From contig NZ_CP152412.1 of the NCBI RefSeq assembly GCF_038957035.1, positions 6,506,501 through 6,570,500 on the forward strand: a stretch of DNA of 64,000 nucleotides. The letters run 5' to 3'. The position numbers were made by a program, and so were the translations under genes. Positions within the stretch are counted from its first letter, which is position 1. Every line of letters starts with the position of its first letter. The DNA comes from Bradyrhizobium sp. B097. Its GTDB lineage: Bacteria; Pseudomonadota; Alphaproteobacteria; Rhizobiales; Xanthobacteraceae. Under the pieces are notes generated by a model, which searched no databases, was not told the DNA's origin, and saw nothing but the letters and a program-made list of their open reading frames with translations. Positions 35,487 to 44,270 of the stretch are shown here, piece by piece.

Positions 35487-36148
35487 TGCACAACCTCGCC
35501 TTTGACATCGCCCATCTGCTTGCCGGCGGGCTCGTGCTGATCAGCTTCATGATGCTGTACCAGGACCGCCTGTATGCGCTGCTGAACATCTTCGCACTTC
35601 ATGCAGTGGTGCTCGCGCTTTCCGTCGCCTGGCAGGCCTACGTGCAGAACGCACCGCATCTCTACGTGACGGCGGTGATCGCGCTGGTCTTCAAGGCGAC
35701 CATCATCCCGGTGGCGCTGCACCGGATCGTCAAACAGCTCGGCATTCATCGCGATATCGAGACCTCGGTAGGTATCGGCCTGACCATGCTGGCGGGCATG
35801 GGGCTCGTCGCCCTCTCCATGATGGTGATGCTCCGCGTGACCGGCGCCGCCGATCCGCTGGCGCGGGAAGACCTCGCCTTCGCGCTGTCGGTGGTGCTGC
35901 TGGGATTGCTCGTCATGGTGACCCGGCGCAACGCCGTGAGCCAGGTCGTCGGCTTCATGTCGCTGGAGAACGGATTGGTGCTGGCCGCCACCGGCGCCAA
36001 GGGCATGCCGCTCGTCGTGGAAATCAGCGTCGCGTTTTCGATCCTGATCGCATTCATCGTCATCGGCGTGTTCCTGTTCCGGATTCGGGAGCGGTTCGAC
36101 ACCGTCGACGTCGGCGCACTCGATGAATTCAGGGGAGAGCGGCGATGA
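35486..36148 (+). CDS. hyfE: Hydrogenase-4 subunit E-like membrane protein (NuoK-related)
   Basis: This 220-residue protein with about seven membrane helices matches HyfE length (216 in E. coli). Its second half shows the NuoK-like pattern with a conserved Glu (VVGFMSLENGLVLAATGAKGMPL). ATG 35486 overlaps the upstream stop as TGATG. It belongs to the membrane domain adjoining the antiporter subunits. Confidence 0.9.
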   Translation: MHNLAFDIAHLLAGGLVLISFMMLYQDRLYALLNIFALHAVVLALSVAWQAYVQNAPHLYVTAVIALVFKATIIPVALHRIVKQLGIHRDIETSVGIGLTMLAGMGLVALSMMVMLRVTGAADPLAREDLAFALSVVLLGLLVMVTRRNAVSQVVGFMSLENGLVLAATGAKGMPLVVEISVAFSILIAFIVIGVFLFRIRERFDTVDVGALDEFRGERR

Positions 36149-37593
36149 CTGCGGCGTCGGATGCCGTCGCCTGGGTTCTACTGATACCGATCTGTGCCGC
36201 GGCGGTGCTTGCGGTGCTGCCCGGCTACCGGCTGACCGCGGGGCTCAATATCCTCGCCAGTCTCGGCACCTTGCTGGCCGCGCTTTCGCTGCTCGTCATC
36301 GAGCGCCCGCAGCCCAGCCCGTACCTGCTGATTGACGATCTCAATATCGTCTTCATCGTGCTCAACACCTTCGTGGGCTTCACCACGAGCGTGTTCAGCG
36401 CGAGCTATATCGCCCACGAACTCGAGACCGGGAGGCTGACGCCGGGCTATCTGCGATTCTACCATGCCATGTATCAGGTCATGATGTTCGGCATGAACCT
36501 CGCATTCGTGTCGAACAATATCGGCCTGATGTGGGTCGCAGTCGAGATCGCCACACTGACCACCGTCCTGATGGTCGGCATCTACCGGACCCATGCGGCG
36601 CTGGAAGCCGCCTGGAAGTATTTCATCCTCGGCAGCGTCGGTATCGCGCTCGCGCTGTTCGGCACGATCCTGGTGTACATGGCGGCCCGGCCGGTCATCG
36701 GCGAGGGCCAGGACGCCATGGTATGGACGGTGTTGATCAGCCGCGCGGCGACGTTCGACCCGGCATTGCTCAACGTCGCCTTCATCTTCCTGCTGCTCGG
36801 ATACGGCACCAAGGTCGGCCTGGCGCCGCTGCACGCCTGGCTTCCGGATGCCCATGCCGAGGGCCCGACCCCGATCTCCGCCGTGCTCTCCGGCCTCTTG
36901 CTCAACGTTGCGCTCTACGCTGTGCTCCGCTTCAAGATCCTGCTCGCCGCCAATCCGGATGCGATATCGCCGGGCCCGCTGATGGTGACGATGGGGCTGA
37001 CCTCGCTGCTGTTCGCAGCCTTCATGCTTTACCGCCGCCGCGACATCAAACGGCTGTTCGCCTATTCCTCGATCGAGCACATGGGCATCATCGTGTTTGC
37101 GTTCGGGATGGGTGGCCCGCTCGCCAACTTTGCCGGCCTGCTGCACATGGTGATGCACAGCCTCACCAAGTCGGGGATCTTCTACGCCGTCGGCCACATC
37201 GCACAGGTAAAGGGCACGCAGCGGATCGCCAACATTCGCGGCCTGACTGAAACCCATCCAGCCCTCGGCTGGAGTCTCGTGATCGGCGTGGTCGCGATCG
37301 CCGGCCTGCCGCCGCTTGGCATCTTCATGAGCGAATTTCTCATCGTCAGTTCCACCTTCGCGCGCCAGCCGCTGCTTGCCATCCCGCTGGTCTTCGGCCT
37401 GCTGCTTGCCCTCGGCGCGCTGATCCTGCGCCTGACCAGCCTTGCTTTCGGCGAGCCGCGCGGCAATGCCGCTCCGGCGGATGCATCCTATTTGCCGATG
37501 TTCGCGCATTTCGCGCTGGTGCTGACTGCCGGCATCTACCTTCCGGGACCGCTGGTCGTCTGGTTCCAGCACGTCGCCAACCTCCTGGGCTAG
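36145..37593 (+). CDS. hyfF: Hydrogenase-4 subunit F/NuoN-like antiporter subunit
   Basis: This 482-residue protein is the second antiporter-like subunit, overlapping hyfE by ATGA. Core motifs are NNIGLMWVAVEIATLTTVLMVG (catalytic Glu), LLGYGTKVGLAPLHAWLPDAHAEGPTPISAVLSGLL and RRRDIKRLFAYSSIEHMGI (Lys). A late Lys/His stretch is LLHMVMHSLTKSGIFYAVGH. With HyfB it gives the complex two predicted ion-translocating modules. Confidence 0.93.
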   Translation: MTAASDAVAWVLLIPICAAAVLAVLPGYRLTAGLNILASLGTLLAALSLLVIERPQPSPYLLIDDLNIVFIVLNTFVGFTTSVFSASYIAHELETGRLTPGYLRFYHAMYQVMMFGMNLAFVSNNIGLMWVAVEIATLTTVLMVGIYRTHAALEAAWKYFILGSVGIALALFGTILVYMAARPVIGEGQDAMVWTVLISRAATFDPALLNVAFIFLLLGYGTKVGLAPLHAWLPDAHAEGPTPISAVLSGLLLNVALYAVLRFKILLAANPDAISPGPLMVTMGLTSLLFAAFMLYRRRDIKRLFAYSSIEHMGIIVFAFGMGGPLANFAGLLHMVMHSLTKSGIFYAVGHIAQVKGTQRIANIRGLTETHPALGWSLVIGVVAIAGLPPLGIFMSEFLIVSSTFARQPLLAIPLVFGLLLALGALILRLTSLAFGEPRGNAAPADASYLPMFAHFALVLTAGIYLPGPLVVWFQHVANLLG

Positions 37594-37611
37594 CGCGAGG
37601 GAGAACGGGAT

Positions 37612-39123
37612 ATGCCGAAATTGATCGATCTGATCCAGGCGGGCCGCAAGGTCGAACGGCACCATCCATGGCCGCGCGCAGTGGTGGACGACGATGCCTG
37701 GCGCTCCGCCGCCAGCGCCCTCGCCGATGGCGGCTTGAGCCTGCTCGGGCTATGGGGCGAAGCATCGTGCGTGCATATGGCCATCCTCGACGACCGCACC
37801 TCCGATATCGGCGTGATCAGCCTGGATTGTCCCGATCGCCAATTTCCGTCGGTCGCGGCCTATCATCCTCCGGCGCTTCGATTGGAGCGCGCCGTCCACG
37901 ACCTGTTCGGGCTTCAGGCCGCGGGCACGCCGGATCCCCGTCCCTGGCTCGATCACGGCCGATGGCAAATGCGGTTCCCGCTGGGCGAACGTCTCGATGC
38001 ATCACCGGATGCGGCGCCTTATCAATTCCTTCCGGTTGAAGGGGACAACCTGCATCAGATTCCGGTCGGCCCCGTGCACGCCGGCATCATCGAACCCGGA
38101 CATTTCCGCTTTACGGCGAGCGGCGAGACCGTGGTCCGCCTGGAGCAGCGGCTCGGCTACACCCATAAGGGCATCGAAGGGCTGATGGCGGGGAGCACGG
38201 TCGAGCAGGCCGCGCGGCTCGCCGGCCGGGTCTCCGGCGACAGTACGGTCGCCTATGGACTGGCATTCGCGCAAGCCGTCGAGGCCGCGCAGCAGATTGC
38301 CGTGCCGCCCCGCGCGCTCTTGCTGCGTGCGCTGATGGCCGAGCTCGAGCGACTGGCCAATCATCTCGGTGACATCGGAGCGATCTGCAACGATGCGTCA
38401 TTTGCGCTGATGCAGGCACATTGTGCCGTGCTGCGCGAGTGCGTGCTGCGCGCTGCCGACGCTGCATTCGGCCACCGCCTGATGCGCGACCTTGTCGTTC
38501 CCGGCGGCGTCGCGCGCGACATCGCCGGCGACGGACCCAGCGCAATCCGGGCCGCGCTCGACCAGATCCGCCGGCATTTTCCTGCGCTGGTCGAACTCTA
38601 CGACAACACCGCCTCGTTGCAGGATCGTACCGTCACCACCGGCATCGTGACCCCGGCGCTCGCCCGGCAATTCGCGGCCGGTGGCTATGTCGGGCGCGCA
38701 AGCGGCCGCAACCATGACGCCCGACGCAGGCCCGGCTATCTCCCCTATGATGGTCTGCGTTTCGACGTCCCCGTTCTCAGCGATGGCGACGTCAACGCCC
38801 GCGTCTGGATCCGGATCCGGGAAGTCGAGCAGAGCCTTGCGCTGACGGACCAGATCCTGATCGGCCTCGAGGCCGGCCCGGTCAGAGTGTCGCTGCAAGG
38901 TGCGACCGAGCCTTGCGAAGGCATCGCGCTGGTCGAAGGTTTCCGGGGCGACATCCTGGCCTGGCTGCGCCTCGACGGCGATCGGATCGAGCGATGTCAT
39001 CTGCGCGATCCGTCGTGGTTTCAGTGGCCCCTGCTCGAGGCAGCGATCGAAGGCAACATCGTGGCGGACTTCCCACTCTGCAACAAGTCGTTCAACTGCT
39101 CCTATTCGGGGCAGGACCTCTGA
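37612..39123 (+). CDS. hyfG: HyfG/NuoCD-like large subunit lacking NiFe cysteines
   Basis: The protein is 503 residues. The N-terminal ~130 residues are the NuoC-like part (ERAVHDLFGLQAAGTPDPRPWL) and the rest the NuoD/hydrogenase large-subunit fold (GPVHAGIIEPGHFRF; EQRLGYTHKGIEGLM). At residues 206-211, where hydrogenases carry RVCGxC, it has RVSGDS. The C-terminus reads PLCNKSFNCSYSG instead of DPCxxC. The NiFe site is therefore absent, and hydrogenase activity is unlikely. It fits the energy-converting hydrogenase-related (Ehr) group. The redox partner or substrate is unknown. Confidence 0.88.
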   Translation: MPKLIDLIQAGRKVERHHPWPRAVVDDDAWRSAASALADGGLSLLGLWGEASCVHMAILDDRTSDIGVISLDCPDRQFPSVAAYHPPALRLERAVHDLFGLQAAGTPDPRPWLDHGRWQMRFPLGERLDASPDAAPYQFLPVEGDNLHQIPVGPVHAGIIEPGHFRFTASGETVVRLEQRLGYTHKGIEGLMAGSTVEQAARLAGRVSGDSTVAYGLAFAQAVEAAQQIAVPPRALLLRALMAELERLANHLGDIGAICNDASFALMQAHCAVLRECVLRAADAAFGHRLMRDLVVPGGVARDIAGDGPSAIRAALDQIRRHFPALVELYDNTASLQDRTVTTGIVTPALARQFAAGGYVGRASGRNHDARRRPGYLPYDGLRFDVPVLSDGDVNARVWIRIREVEQSLALTDQILIGLEAGPVRVSLQGATEPCEGIALVEGFRGDILAWLRLDGDRIERCHLRDPSWFQWPLLEAAIEGNIVADFPLCNKSFNCSYSGQDL

Positions 39124-39135
39124 GGACCGCAGGCG

Positions 39136-39669
39136 ATGCGCAAACTTTTGTTCCAGAGCCTGTTTCGCCAGCCATTGACCGAGCAAGCGCCGCGTCCGGA
39201 CGACGCCGCGCTCGCGGAGCTCGCGGCCACGGTCGGCCGCACCGCACGACGACGCCTCGGCCGCAGCCTCTCGATCCGCGAGGTCGATGCGGGCTCGTGC
39301 AACGGATGCGAGCTGGAAATTCACGCGCTCAGCAATGCGTATTACGATGTCGAACGGTTTGGAATCCGGTTCGTCGCCTCGCCCCGTCACGCCGATGTCC
39401 TGCTCGTCACAGGTCCGGTCACGACCAACATGCGCGAGGCGCTGGAGCGCACATACCTCGCGACCCCCGATCCCAAATGGGTCGTCGCTGTGGGCGATTG
39501 CGCCAGGGATGGCGGATGTTTTGCCGGCAGCTATGCGGTGGTTGGCGGGGTCTCGGCGGTTGTCCCTGTCGATCTCCATATTCCAGGTTGCCCTCCTTCG
39601 CCGATGGCCATTCTGCGTGGCCTCATCGGCTTGCTCGAGGCTGTGGACGCCGACGTCGCGGCAAGGTGA
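39136..39669 (+). CDS. hyfI: HyfI/NuoB-like small subunit with one 4Fe-4S site
   Basis: This 177-residue protein has cysteines in the expected N2-like positions: C55 and C58 (AGSCNGCELE), C122 (GDCARDGGCF) and C152 (IPGCPPSP). It should hold one [4Fe-4S] cluster at the interface with HyfG. It is shorter than E. coli HyfI (252). No HyfA/HyfH ferredoxin-type gene follows, so the electron donor must come from elsewhere or be an extra subunit. Last gene of the operon. Confidence 0.88.
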   Translation: MRKLLFQSLFRQPLTEQAPRPDDAALAELAATVGRTARRRLGRSLSIREVDAGSCNGCELEIHALSNAYYDVERFGIRFVASPRHADVLLVTGPVTTNMREALERTYLATPDPKWVVAVGDCARDGGCFAGSYAVVGGVSAVVPVDLHIPGCPPSPMAILRGLIGLLEAVDADVAAR

Positions 39670-39724
39670 GGGCACGCAGAGAGATGCGTTAGCCACCTGC
39701 GTCCGCCCGGTGGCGGCGATTGCC

Positions 39725-39942
39725 AAAGCAGGATGAGATTAGGTCGAATAACACCGCAAAGGCGGTTCGCTCCCTCTCCCGCTTGCGGGGGAGGGCTGGG
39801 GTGGGGGCTCTCTCCGCGGGTCACATCGCGGAGAGAGCCCCCACCCGCATCGCATCTTCGATGCGACGCGACCTCCCCCGCAAGCGGGAGAGGTGAGCCA
39901 GTCCGCCGTGAGACCGATTCAATCTGACGTCATCCCGCCCTA
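39725..39942. repeat. Intergenic mosaic inverted repeat, copy C
   Basis: An element between hyfI and the convergent lacI-type gene. The inner arms are CCCTCTCCCGCTTGCGGGGG (39772 onward) and its reverse complement (about 39871-39892), with a nested GGGGGCTCTCTCCGCG / CGCGGAGAGAGCCCCC pair. The outer right end CATCCCGCCCTAG supplies the TAG stop of the lacI-type gene at 39940-39942. Confidence 0.75.
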
Positions 39943-40950
39943 GCCGCTGTCGCGCAGCACCAGCTCGAAGCCGAGATCGATGCGGCGCTCGCCGCCGCGC
40001 TCCAGCATCAGCGTCGCCGCGGTGCGGCCGATCGCATCGCCATGCACGCTGATCGTGCTCAATGTCGGCGAGATCAGCTGGCCCATTTCGAGATCGCCGA
40101 GCCCGATCACGGCGACCGGCTGCGCCGATGCGGGGCCCTCGCGCAGCAGGCCGGCCTTGCGCAGCCCCGACATGAAGCCGATCGCATGCGCATCGTTGGC
40201 GGCGAACACCGCGTCGACATCTGGCAGGCGCGCATGCGCCGCCACGCTGCCGGAGTCCTTGCGGTCGAGGATCAGCCGGCGCGGCTCGGCGAGGCCGCTT
40301 GCCAGCGCCTCGTCCCTGAAGCCGAACCAGCGGCGCGTGCCGCGCGGATCATCGCCGCCGATGAAGGCGAGCTGCTTGCGCCCTTGCGCAACCAGATGCT
40401 TCGCGACGGCGACACCGGCCTTGTAATTGTCGAAGCCCGCGACCGCGTCGATCGGGTTTGCCGGCAGATCCCAGGTCTCGACGATCGGAATCCGCGCATT
40501 GCGCAGCAGGCGGCTGCCCTCCTCGGTCGCCGGCGAGCCGACCATGATGATCGCCTCCGGACGCCGCGACAGCAGCGCCGCCAGCACGCGATCCTCGCGC
40601 ACCGCATCGTAGCGCGACTGCGCCAGGATCACGGAGAAGCCGAGCGGCTCGAGCTTGTCGGACAGGCCTTGCACCGTGTCGGCGAAGATCGAGTTGGCGA
40701 TGGTCGGCACCAAGACGCCTACCGAATTGGTCCGCGCGCTCGCCAGCGCGCCTGCGACCAGGTTCGGGACATAGCCGAGGTCACGCATCGCCCGCTCGAC
40801 CCGCGCCCGGGTCTCCGGGGCGACGAGGTCAGGCATCCGCACCACCCGGCTCACCGTGATCGAGGAAACGCCGGCGCGCTTGGCTACCTCTGAGAGGGTG
40901 GGCGCGGCACCGGTCGGGCCGGTCCCGGGTTCGGTCAGGTCGGAGTTCAT
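39940..40950 (-). CDS. LacI family transcriptional regulator
   Basis: The protein is 336 residues from ATG 40950 (MNSDLTEPGTGPTG); the longer frame to 41004 would run through its own operator. The DNA-binding domain LSEVAKRAGVSSITVSRVVR with hinge helix (LVAGALASARTNSVGVLVP) precedes a periplasmic-binding-like effector domain (AIIMVGSPATEEG; FIGGDDPRGTRRW; AVFAANDAHAIGF). It is divergent from the dioxygenase gene. Two TTAGCGCTA operators in the spacer match the LacI/GalR class. Confidence 0.9.
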   Translation of the reverse strand: MNSDLTEPGTGPTGAAPTLSEVAKRAGVSSITVSRVVRMPDLVAPETRARVERAMRDLGYVPNLVAGALASARTNSVGVLVPTIANSIFADTVQGLSDKLEPLGFSVILAQSRYDAVREDRVLAALLSRRPEAIIMVGSPATEEGSRLLRNARIPIVETWDLPANPIDAVAGFDNYKAGVAVAKHLVAQGRKQLAFIGGDDPRGTRRWFGFRDEALASGLAEPRRLILDRKDSGSVAAHARLPDVDAVFAANDAHAIGFMSGLRKAGLLREGPASAQPVAVIGLGDLEMGQLISPTLSTISVHGDAIGRTAATLMLERGGERRIDLGFELVLRDSG

Positions 40951-40989
40951 GGGCCGGACCCTGCACGATTCCGGGTTGCCAAGCCATGA

Positions 40990-41026
40990 TGTTAGCGCTA
41001 GCATCGCATCATGTTAGCGCTAACAT
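40990..41026. promoter_or_regulatory. Paired LacI-type operators
   Basis: TGTTAGCGCTAGCA (40990-41003) and the perfect palindrome ATGTTAGCGCTAACAT (41011-41026) lie between the two divergent starts, with centres 22 bases apart, about two helical turns. They share TTAGCGCTA and are the probable binding sites of the LacI-type regulator controlling the dioxygenase operon. Confidence 0.85.
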
Positions 41027-41048
41027 GGAACAAAATGGGAGAAACGGC

Positions 41049-41921
41049 ATGATTTCAGACGAGCAGGCCCAAGCCTACAAGCGCGACGGGGTGATCGTGG
41101 TCCCCGAGGTGCTCAACCAGGAGACCCTCGGCAAGGTACGCACGGTGCTCGCAGAGCTGGTCGCGGGCGCCGCCGCGGTGAGCGAGCACACCGACGTCTA
41201 CGACCTCGAGCCGGGCCATACGCCGGAGACCCCGCGCGTCCGCCGCATCAAGGCGCCGCACAAGGTGCACCCGATCTTCGACGAGATCGTCCGCAGCCCC
41301 GCCGTGATCTCGATCCTGACCAAGCTGATCGGCCCCGGCCTTCGCCTGCACGGCTCCAAGCTCAACATGAAGTCGGCGCAATACGGCTCGCCGGTCGAGT
41401 GGCATCAGGACTGGGCATTCTATCCGCACACCAATGACGACATCCTCGCGATCGGCGTGCTGCTCGACGACTGCGATATCGAAAACGGCCCAATGCTGGT
41501 GACGCCGGGGTCGCACACCGGGGCTACGATGTGGGATCATCACGGCGAGGACGGCTGCTTCGCCGGCCTGATCGATCCGGACCAGATCCAGGACGACATC
41601 AAGCGCGCGGTGCCGTGCATGGGCAAGGCCGGCAGCATGTCGTTCCACCACGTGCGCGCGCTGCACGGCTCGGCGACCAACACATCGAACCGGCCGCGCA
41701 ACCTGCTGCTCTACGAAGTGGCCGCCAGCGACGCCTGGCCGCTGATGGGCGTGAAGGACTTTGACGAATTCAACAGCCGCCTGCTGGCGGGTCCGCCGGT
41801 GGTCGCACCGCGGCTGACCAACGTGCCGGTGCGGATGCCGTTGCCGCCGGCCAAACGGCAGGGATCGATCTACGAGACCCAGTCGGCGGCGAAGAAATCC
41901 TACTTCACACGCGCTGCCTGA
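41049..41921 (+). CDS. Phytanoyl-CoA dioxygenase family Fe(II)/2-oxoglutarate oxygenase
   Basis: The protein is 290 residues from ATG 41049. The double-stranded beta-helix oxygenase shows the metal motif HxD in VEWHQDWAFYPH, a distal His in SMSFHHVRALHGSA, and an Arg for 2-oxoglutarate in TSNRPRNLLLYE. It would hydroxylate a small substrate using O2 and 2-oxoglutarate. The LacI operators, transporter and TIM-barrel partner suggest a sugar- or polyol-derived substrate. The exact reaction is unknown. Confidence 0.88.
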   Translation: MISDEQAQAYKRDGVIVVPEVLNQETLGKVRTVLAELVAGAAAVSEHTDVYDLEPGHTPETPRVRRIKAPHKVHPIFDEIVRSPAVISILTKLIGPGLRLHGSKLNMKSAQYGSPVEWHQDWAFYPHTNDDILAIGVLLDDCDIENGPMLVTPGSHTGATMWDHHGEDGCFAGLIDPDQIQDDIKRAVPCMGKAGSMSFHHVRALHGSATNTSNRPRNLLLYEVAASDAWPLMGVKDFDEFNSRLLAGPPVVAPRLTNVPVRMPLPPAKRQGSIYETQSAAKKSYFTRAA

Positions 41922-41930
41922 GACCTGAGA

Positions 41931-41958
41931 CAATGCCCGCGGCAAGCCGCGGGCATTG
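41931..41958 (+). terminator. Perfect hairpin between dioxygenase and transporter genes
   Basis: CAATGCCCGCGG (41931-41942) and CCGCGGGCATTG (41947-41958) form a 12-bp stem with a CAAG loop, nine bases after the dioxygenase stop. No T-run follows, so partial termination or mRNA processing within the operon is plausible. Confidence 0.6.
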
Positions 41959-41998
41959 CTGCTTTCAAGACATAAAAATCAAAATAACGGGGAAACGA

Positions 41999-43345
41999 AT
42001 GACCGAGATGGCAAGAGATGGCGCTCGCACATCGCGCCTGCGTGTGATCCTGGCCGCAAGCATCGGCTCCGCGCTCGAATGGTACGACTTCTTCCTCTAC
42101 GGCACCGCGGCCGCGCTGGTGTTCGGCGAGCTGTTCTTTCCAAAGAGCGATCCGGTGGTCGGGACACTGCTGTCGTTCCTGACGTTCGGCGTCGGCTTCG
42201 TGGTGCGGCCGTTCGGCGGCCTGCTGTTCGGTATCCTCGGCGATCGCTATGGCCGCAAGCCGGTGCTGGTCGCAACGCTGTTGATGATCGGCATCGGCAC
42301 TACCGCGATCGGCTTCCTGCCGACTTATGCGCAGATCGGCGTCTGGGCGCCGATCCTTCTGGTTGCGATGCGCGTGATCCAAGGCCTCGGCGCCGGTGCC
42401 GAGTATGGTGGCGCGGTGATCTACCTCGTGGAGAACGCGCCGCCGAAGCATCGCGGCTTCTGGGGCGGCTTCGCGCCGCTCGGCGTCTCCGTCGGCAATC
42501 TGCTCGCCGCCGCCGCCTTCGCGCTGGTGACGATGCTGCCGCGCGAGGCGCTGATGAGCTGGGGCTGGCGCCTGCCCTTCCTGGCAAGCTTCCTCCTGAT
42601 CGTCGTCGGCATCTTCGTCCGCATGCGGATCACCGAGACACCGGTCTACACCCAGGCGGTGGTGGCGCGCGGCAAGGTCGAGAGCAACCCGGCGATGGAG
42701 GCGCTGCGCCGGCACCCGCGCAACTTCTTCGTCGTACTCGGCGCCCGGATGGCCGAGAACGGGCTTGGCTATTTCTTCCCGGTGTTTGGTCTGAGCTACG
42801 TCATCACCACGCTCGGCGTGCCGAAAGCGGAGGCGCTCAGCGCGCTGATGCTGGCCTTCGCGATCGAGCTGTTTGCGATCCTCGGCTTCGCGGCATTGTC
42901 GGACCGGATCGGACGGCGGCCGGTCTACATGTTCGGCGCGCTGGCCGGCGTGGCGCTTTCCTTCCCGTTCTTCTGGATGGTCGGCACCAAGGAATGGATC
43001 ATGATCGCGCTCGCCTTCATCCTGGCGCGCGCCGTGGTGACGGCGGCGATGTTCGGGCCGCAGGCGGCGTATTTCGCCGAACTATTCCCGCCGCAACGCC
43101 GCTTCGCCGGCTTTGCCTTCGCGCGCGAGCTCGGCTCGCTGCTGTCAGGCGGCCCGGCACCGTTCGTCGCCACCGCACTGGTGGCGGCTTACGGCACCTG
43201 GTGGCCGGTCGCCTGCTACGCGATGTTCCTGTCGGCCTGCACGGTGGTTGCGATCTGGATCGGACCAGAAACCTATCAGGAGAACATCGCCGAGGACGCG
43301 AGCGAACAGGCCGAATTGCCGACGGCGATTCCGGCACGGGCCTGA
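41999..43345 (+). CDS. MFS transporter, metabolite:H+ symporter (MHS) type
   Basis: The protein is 448 residues from ATG 41999, with GGGGAAA upstream. It has twelve membrane segments and MHS/ProP-like signatures: ASIGSALEWYDFFLYGTAAAL at helix 1, GDRYGRKPVLV in the 2-3 loop, QGLGAGAEYGGA, and SDRIGRRPVYMFG in the second half. It imports an organic acid, betaine or sugar-acid-like solute with protons. It lies between the dioxygenase and the TIM-barrel gene on one strand, presumably one LacI-controlled operon. Confidence 0.9.
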   Translation: MTEMARDGARTSRLRVILAASIGSALEWYDFFLYGTAAALVFGELFFPKSDPVVGTLLSFLTFGVGFVVRPFGGLLFGILGDRYGRKPVLVATLLMIGIGTTAIGFLPTYAQIGVWAPILLVAMRVIQGLGAGAEYGGAVIYLVENAPPKHRGFWGGFAPLGVSVGNLLAAAAFALVTMLPREALMSWGWRLPFLASFLLIVVGIFVRMRITETPVYTQAVVARGKVESNPAMEALRRHPRNFFVVLGARMAENGLGYFFPVFGLSYVITTLGVPKAEALSALMLAFAIELFAILGFAALSDRIGRRPVYMFGALAGVALSFPFFWMVGTKEWIMIALAFILARAVVTAAMFGPQAAYFAELFPPQRRFAGFAFARELGSLLSGGPAPFVATALVAAYGTWWPVACYAMFLSACTVVAIWIGPETYQENIAEDASEQAELPTAIPARA

Positions 43346-43348
43346 TCG

Positions 43349-44209
43349 GTGGCGCAGCAGCTGCGCGTCCTGCAGTCACTCTGGGCGATGGAGCGGCGAC
43401 GGGCGGATGAGGACGAATGGCCGCTGCAAACCCAGCTCGCAATGATCCGCGATGCCGGGTTTGACGGCGCCGGCGTGCGCTTCATCGATCCTGCCTTCGC
43501 GCGCGAGGTGACGAACTTCCTTCGCGCGCATGGCATGATCTGGCAGGCGCAATGCTATCCGAAGAGTGTCGACGATCTGAAGCCGGTGCTCGAGCTGGTG
43601 GTGCAGCTCGGCGCCGATCACGTCAACCTGCAGCCGGATATTCGGCCGCGCCGGCTTGCCGATTGCATTCCCCTGCTCGAAGGCTGGCGGCGGCTTGCCG
43701 CGGAGGCCGGCGTCGCCGTGCATGTCGAGACCCATCGCGACCGCATGACGACCGACCTGTTCTTCATGCTCGATCTGCTCGACTGCTTTCCCGATCTGCG
43801 GCTGACCGCCGATCTCTCGCATTACCTGGTCGGACGTGAGTTCGCCTGGCCGGTCGACGACGTCAATCATGCGATGATCCATCGCATCCTCGACAATGCC
43901 TGGGGCATCCACGGCCGCATCGCCAGCCGCGAGCAGGTACAGATCTCGCTCGGCTTTCCGCAGCACCAGGGCTGGGTGTCGTTGTACATGGGCTGGTGGG
44001 ACTACGGCATCCGCTCCTGGCGGAAGCGTGCCGGGCCCGATGCGACCCTGACCTTCCTGTGCGAACTCGGTCCCGCGCCATATGCCATCACCGGACCCGA
44101 CGGCAGGGAATTGTCCGACCGCTGGCAGGACGCGCTGGTCATGAAGGACATGATCCGCGCACTGTGGGACCGCATCGCGAACGAACCGCACGGCCCACCA
44201 TCGAGTTGA
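43349..44209 (+). CDS. TIM-barrel sugar isomerase/epimerase-like protein
   Basis: The protein is 286 residues from GTG 43349, three bases after the transporter stop. The xylose-isomerase-like (AP endonuclease 2) fold is suggested by MIRDAGFDGAGVRFIDP, LGADHVNLQPDIRP, GVAVHVETHRDRM with metal-type Glu/His, LTADLSHYLVG and LCELGPAPYAI. It is likely an isomerase, epimerase or dehydratase of a sugar derivative handled by this cluster. The reaction is unassigned. Confidence 0.78.
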   Translation: MAQQLRVLQSLWAMERRRADEDEWPLQTQLAMIRDAGFDGAGVRFIDPAFAREVTNFLRAHGMIWQAQCYPKSVDDLKPVLELVVQLGADHVNLQPDIRPRRLADCIPLLEGWRRLAAEAGVAVHVETHRDRMTTDLFFMLDLLDCFPDLRLTADLSHYLVGREFAWPVDDVNHAMIHRILDNAWGIHGRIASREQVQISLGFPQHQGWVSLYMGWWDYGIRSWRKRAGPDATLTFLCELGPAPYAITGPDGRELSDRWQDALVMKDMIRALWDRIANEPHGPPSS

Positions 44210-44270
44210 TCCAGAGCAGCTGCAGCGGCATGCTGCGGCGAAGCGCCATTCAGAACGCCACGAAGCCCTT

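Noticed and set aside
36178..37665. Minus-strand open frame of 495 codons opposite hyfF
   Set aside because: Shadow frame; the plus strand encodes a full antiporter subunit with all motifs.
32524..39669. Annotation of the operon as an active hydrogenase-4
   Set aside because: The NiFe-binding cysteine motifs are absent from the large subunit and no HyfA/HyfH subunits are present.
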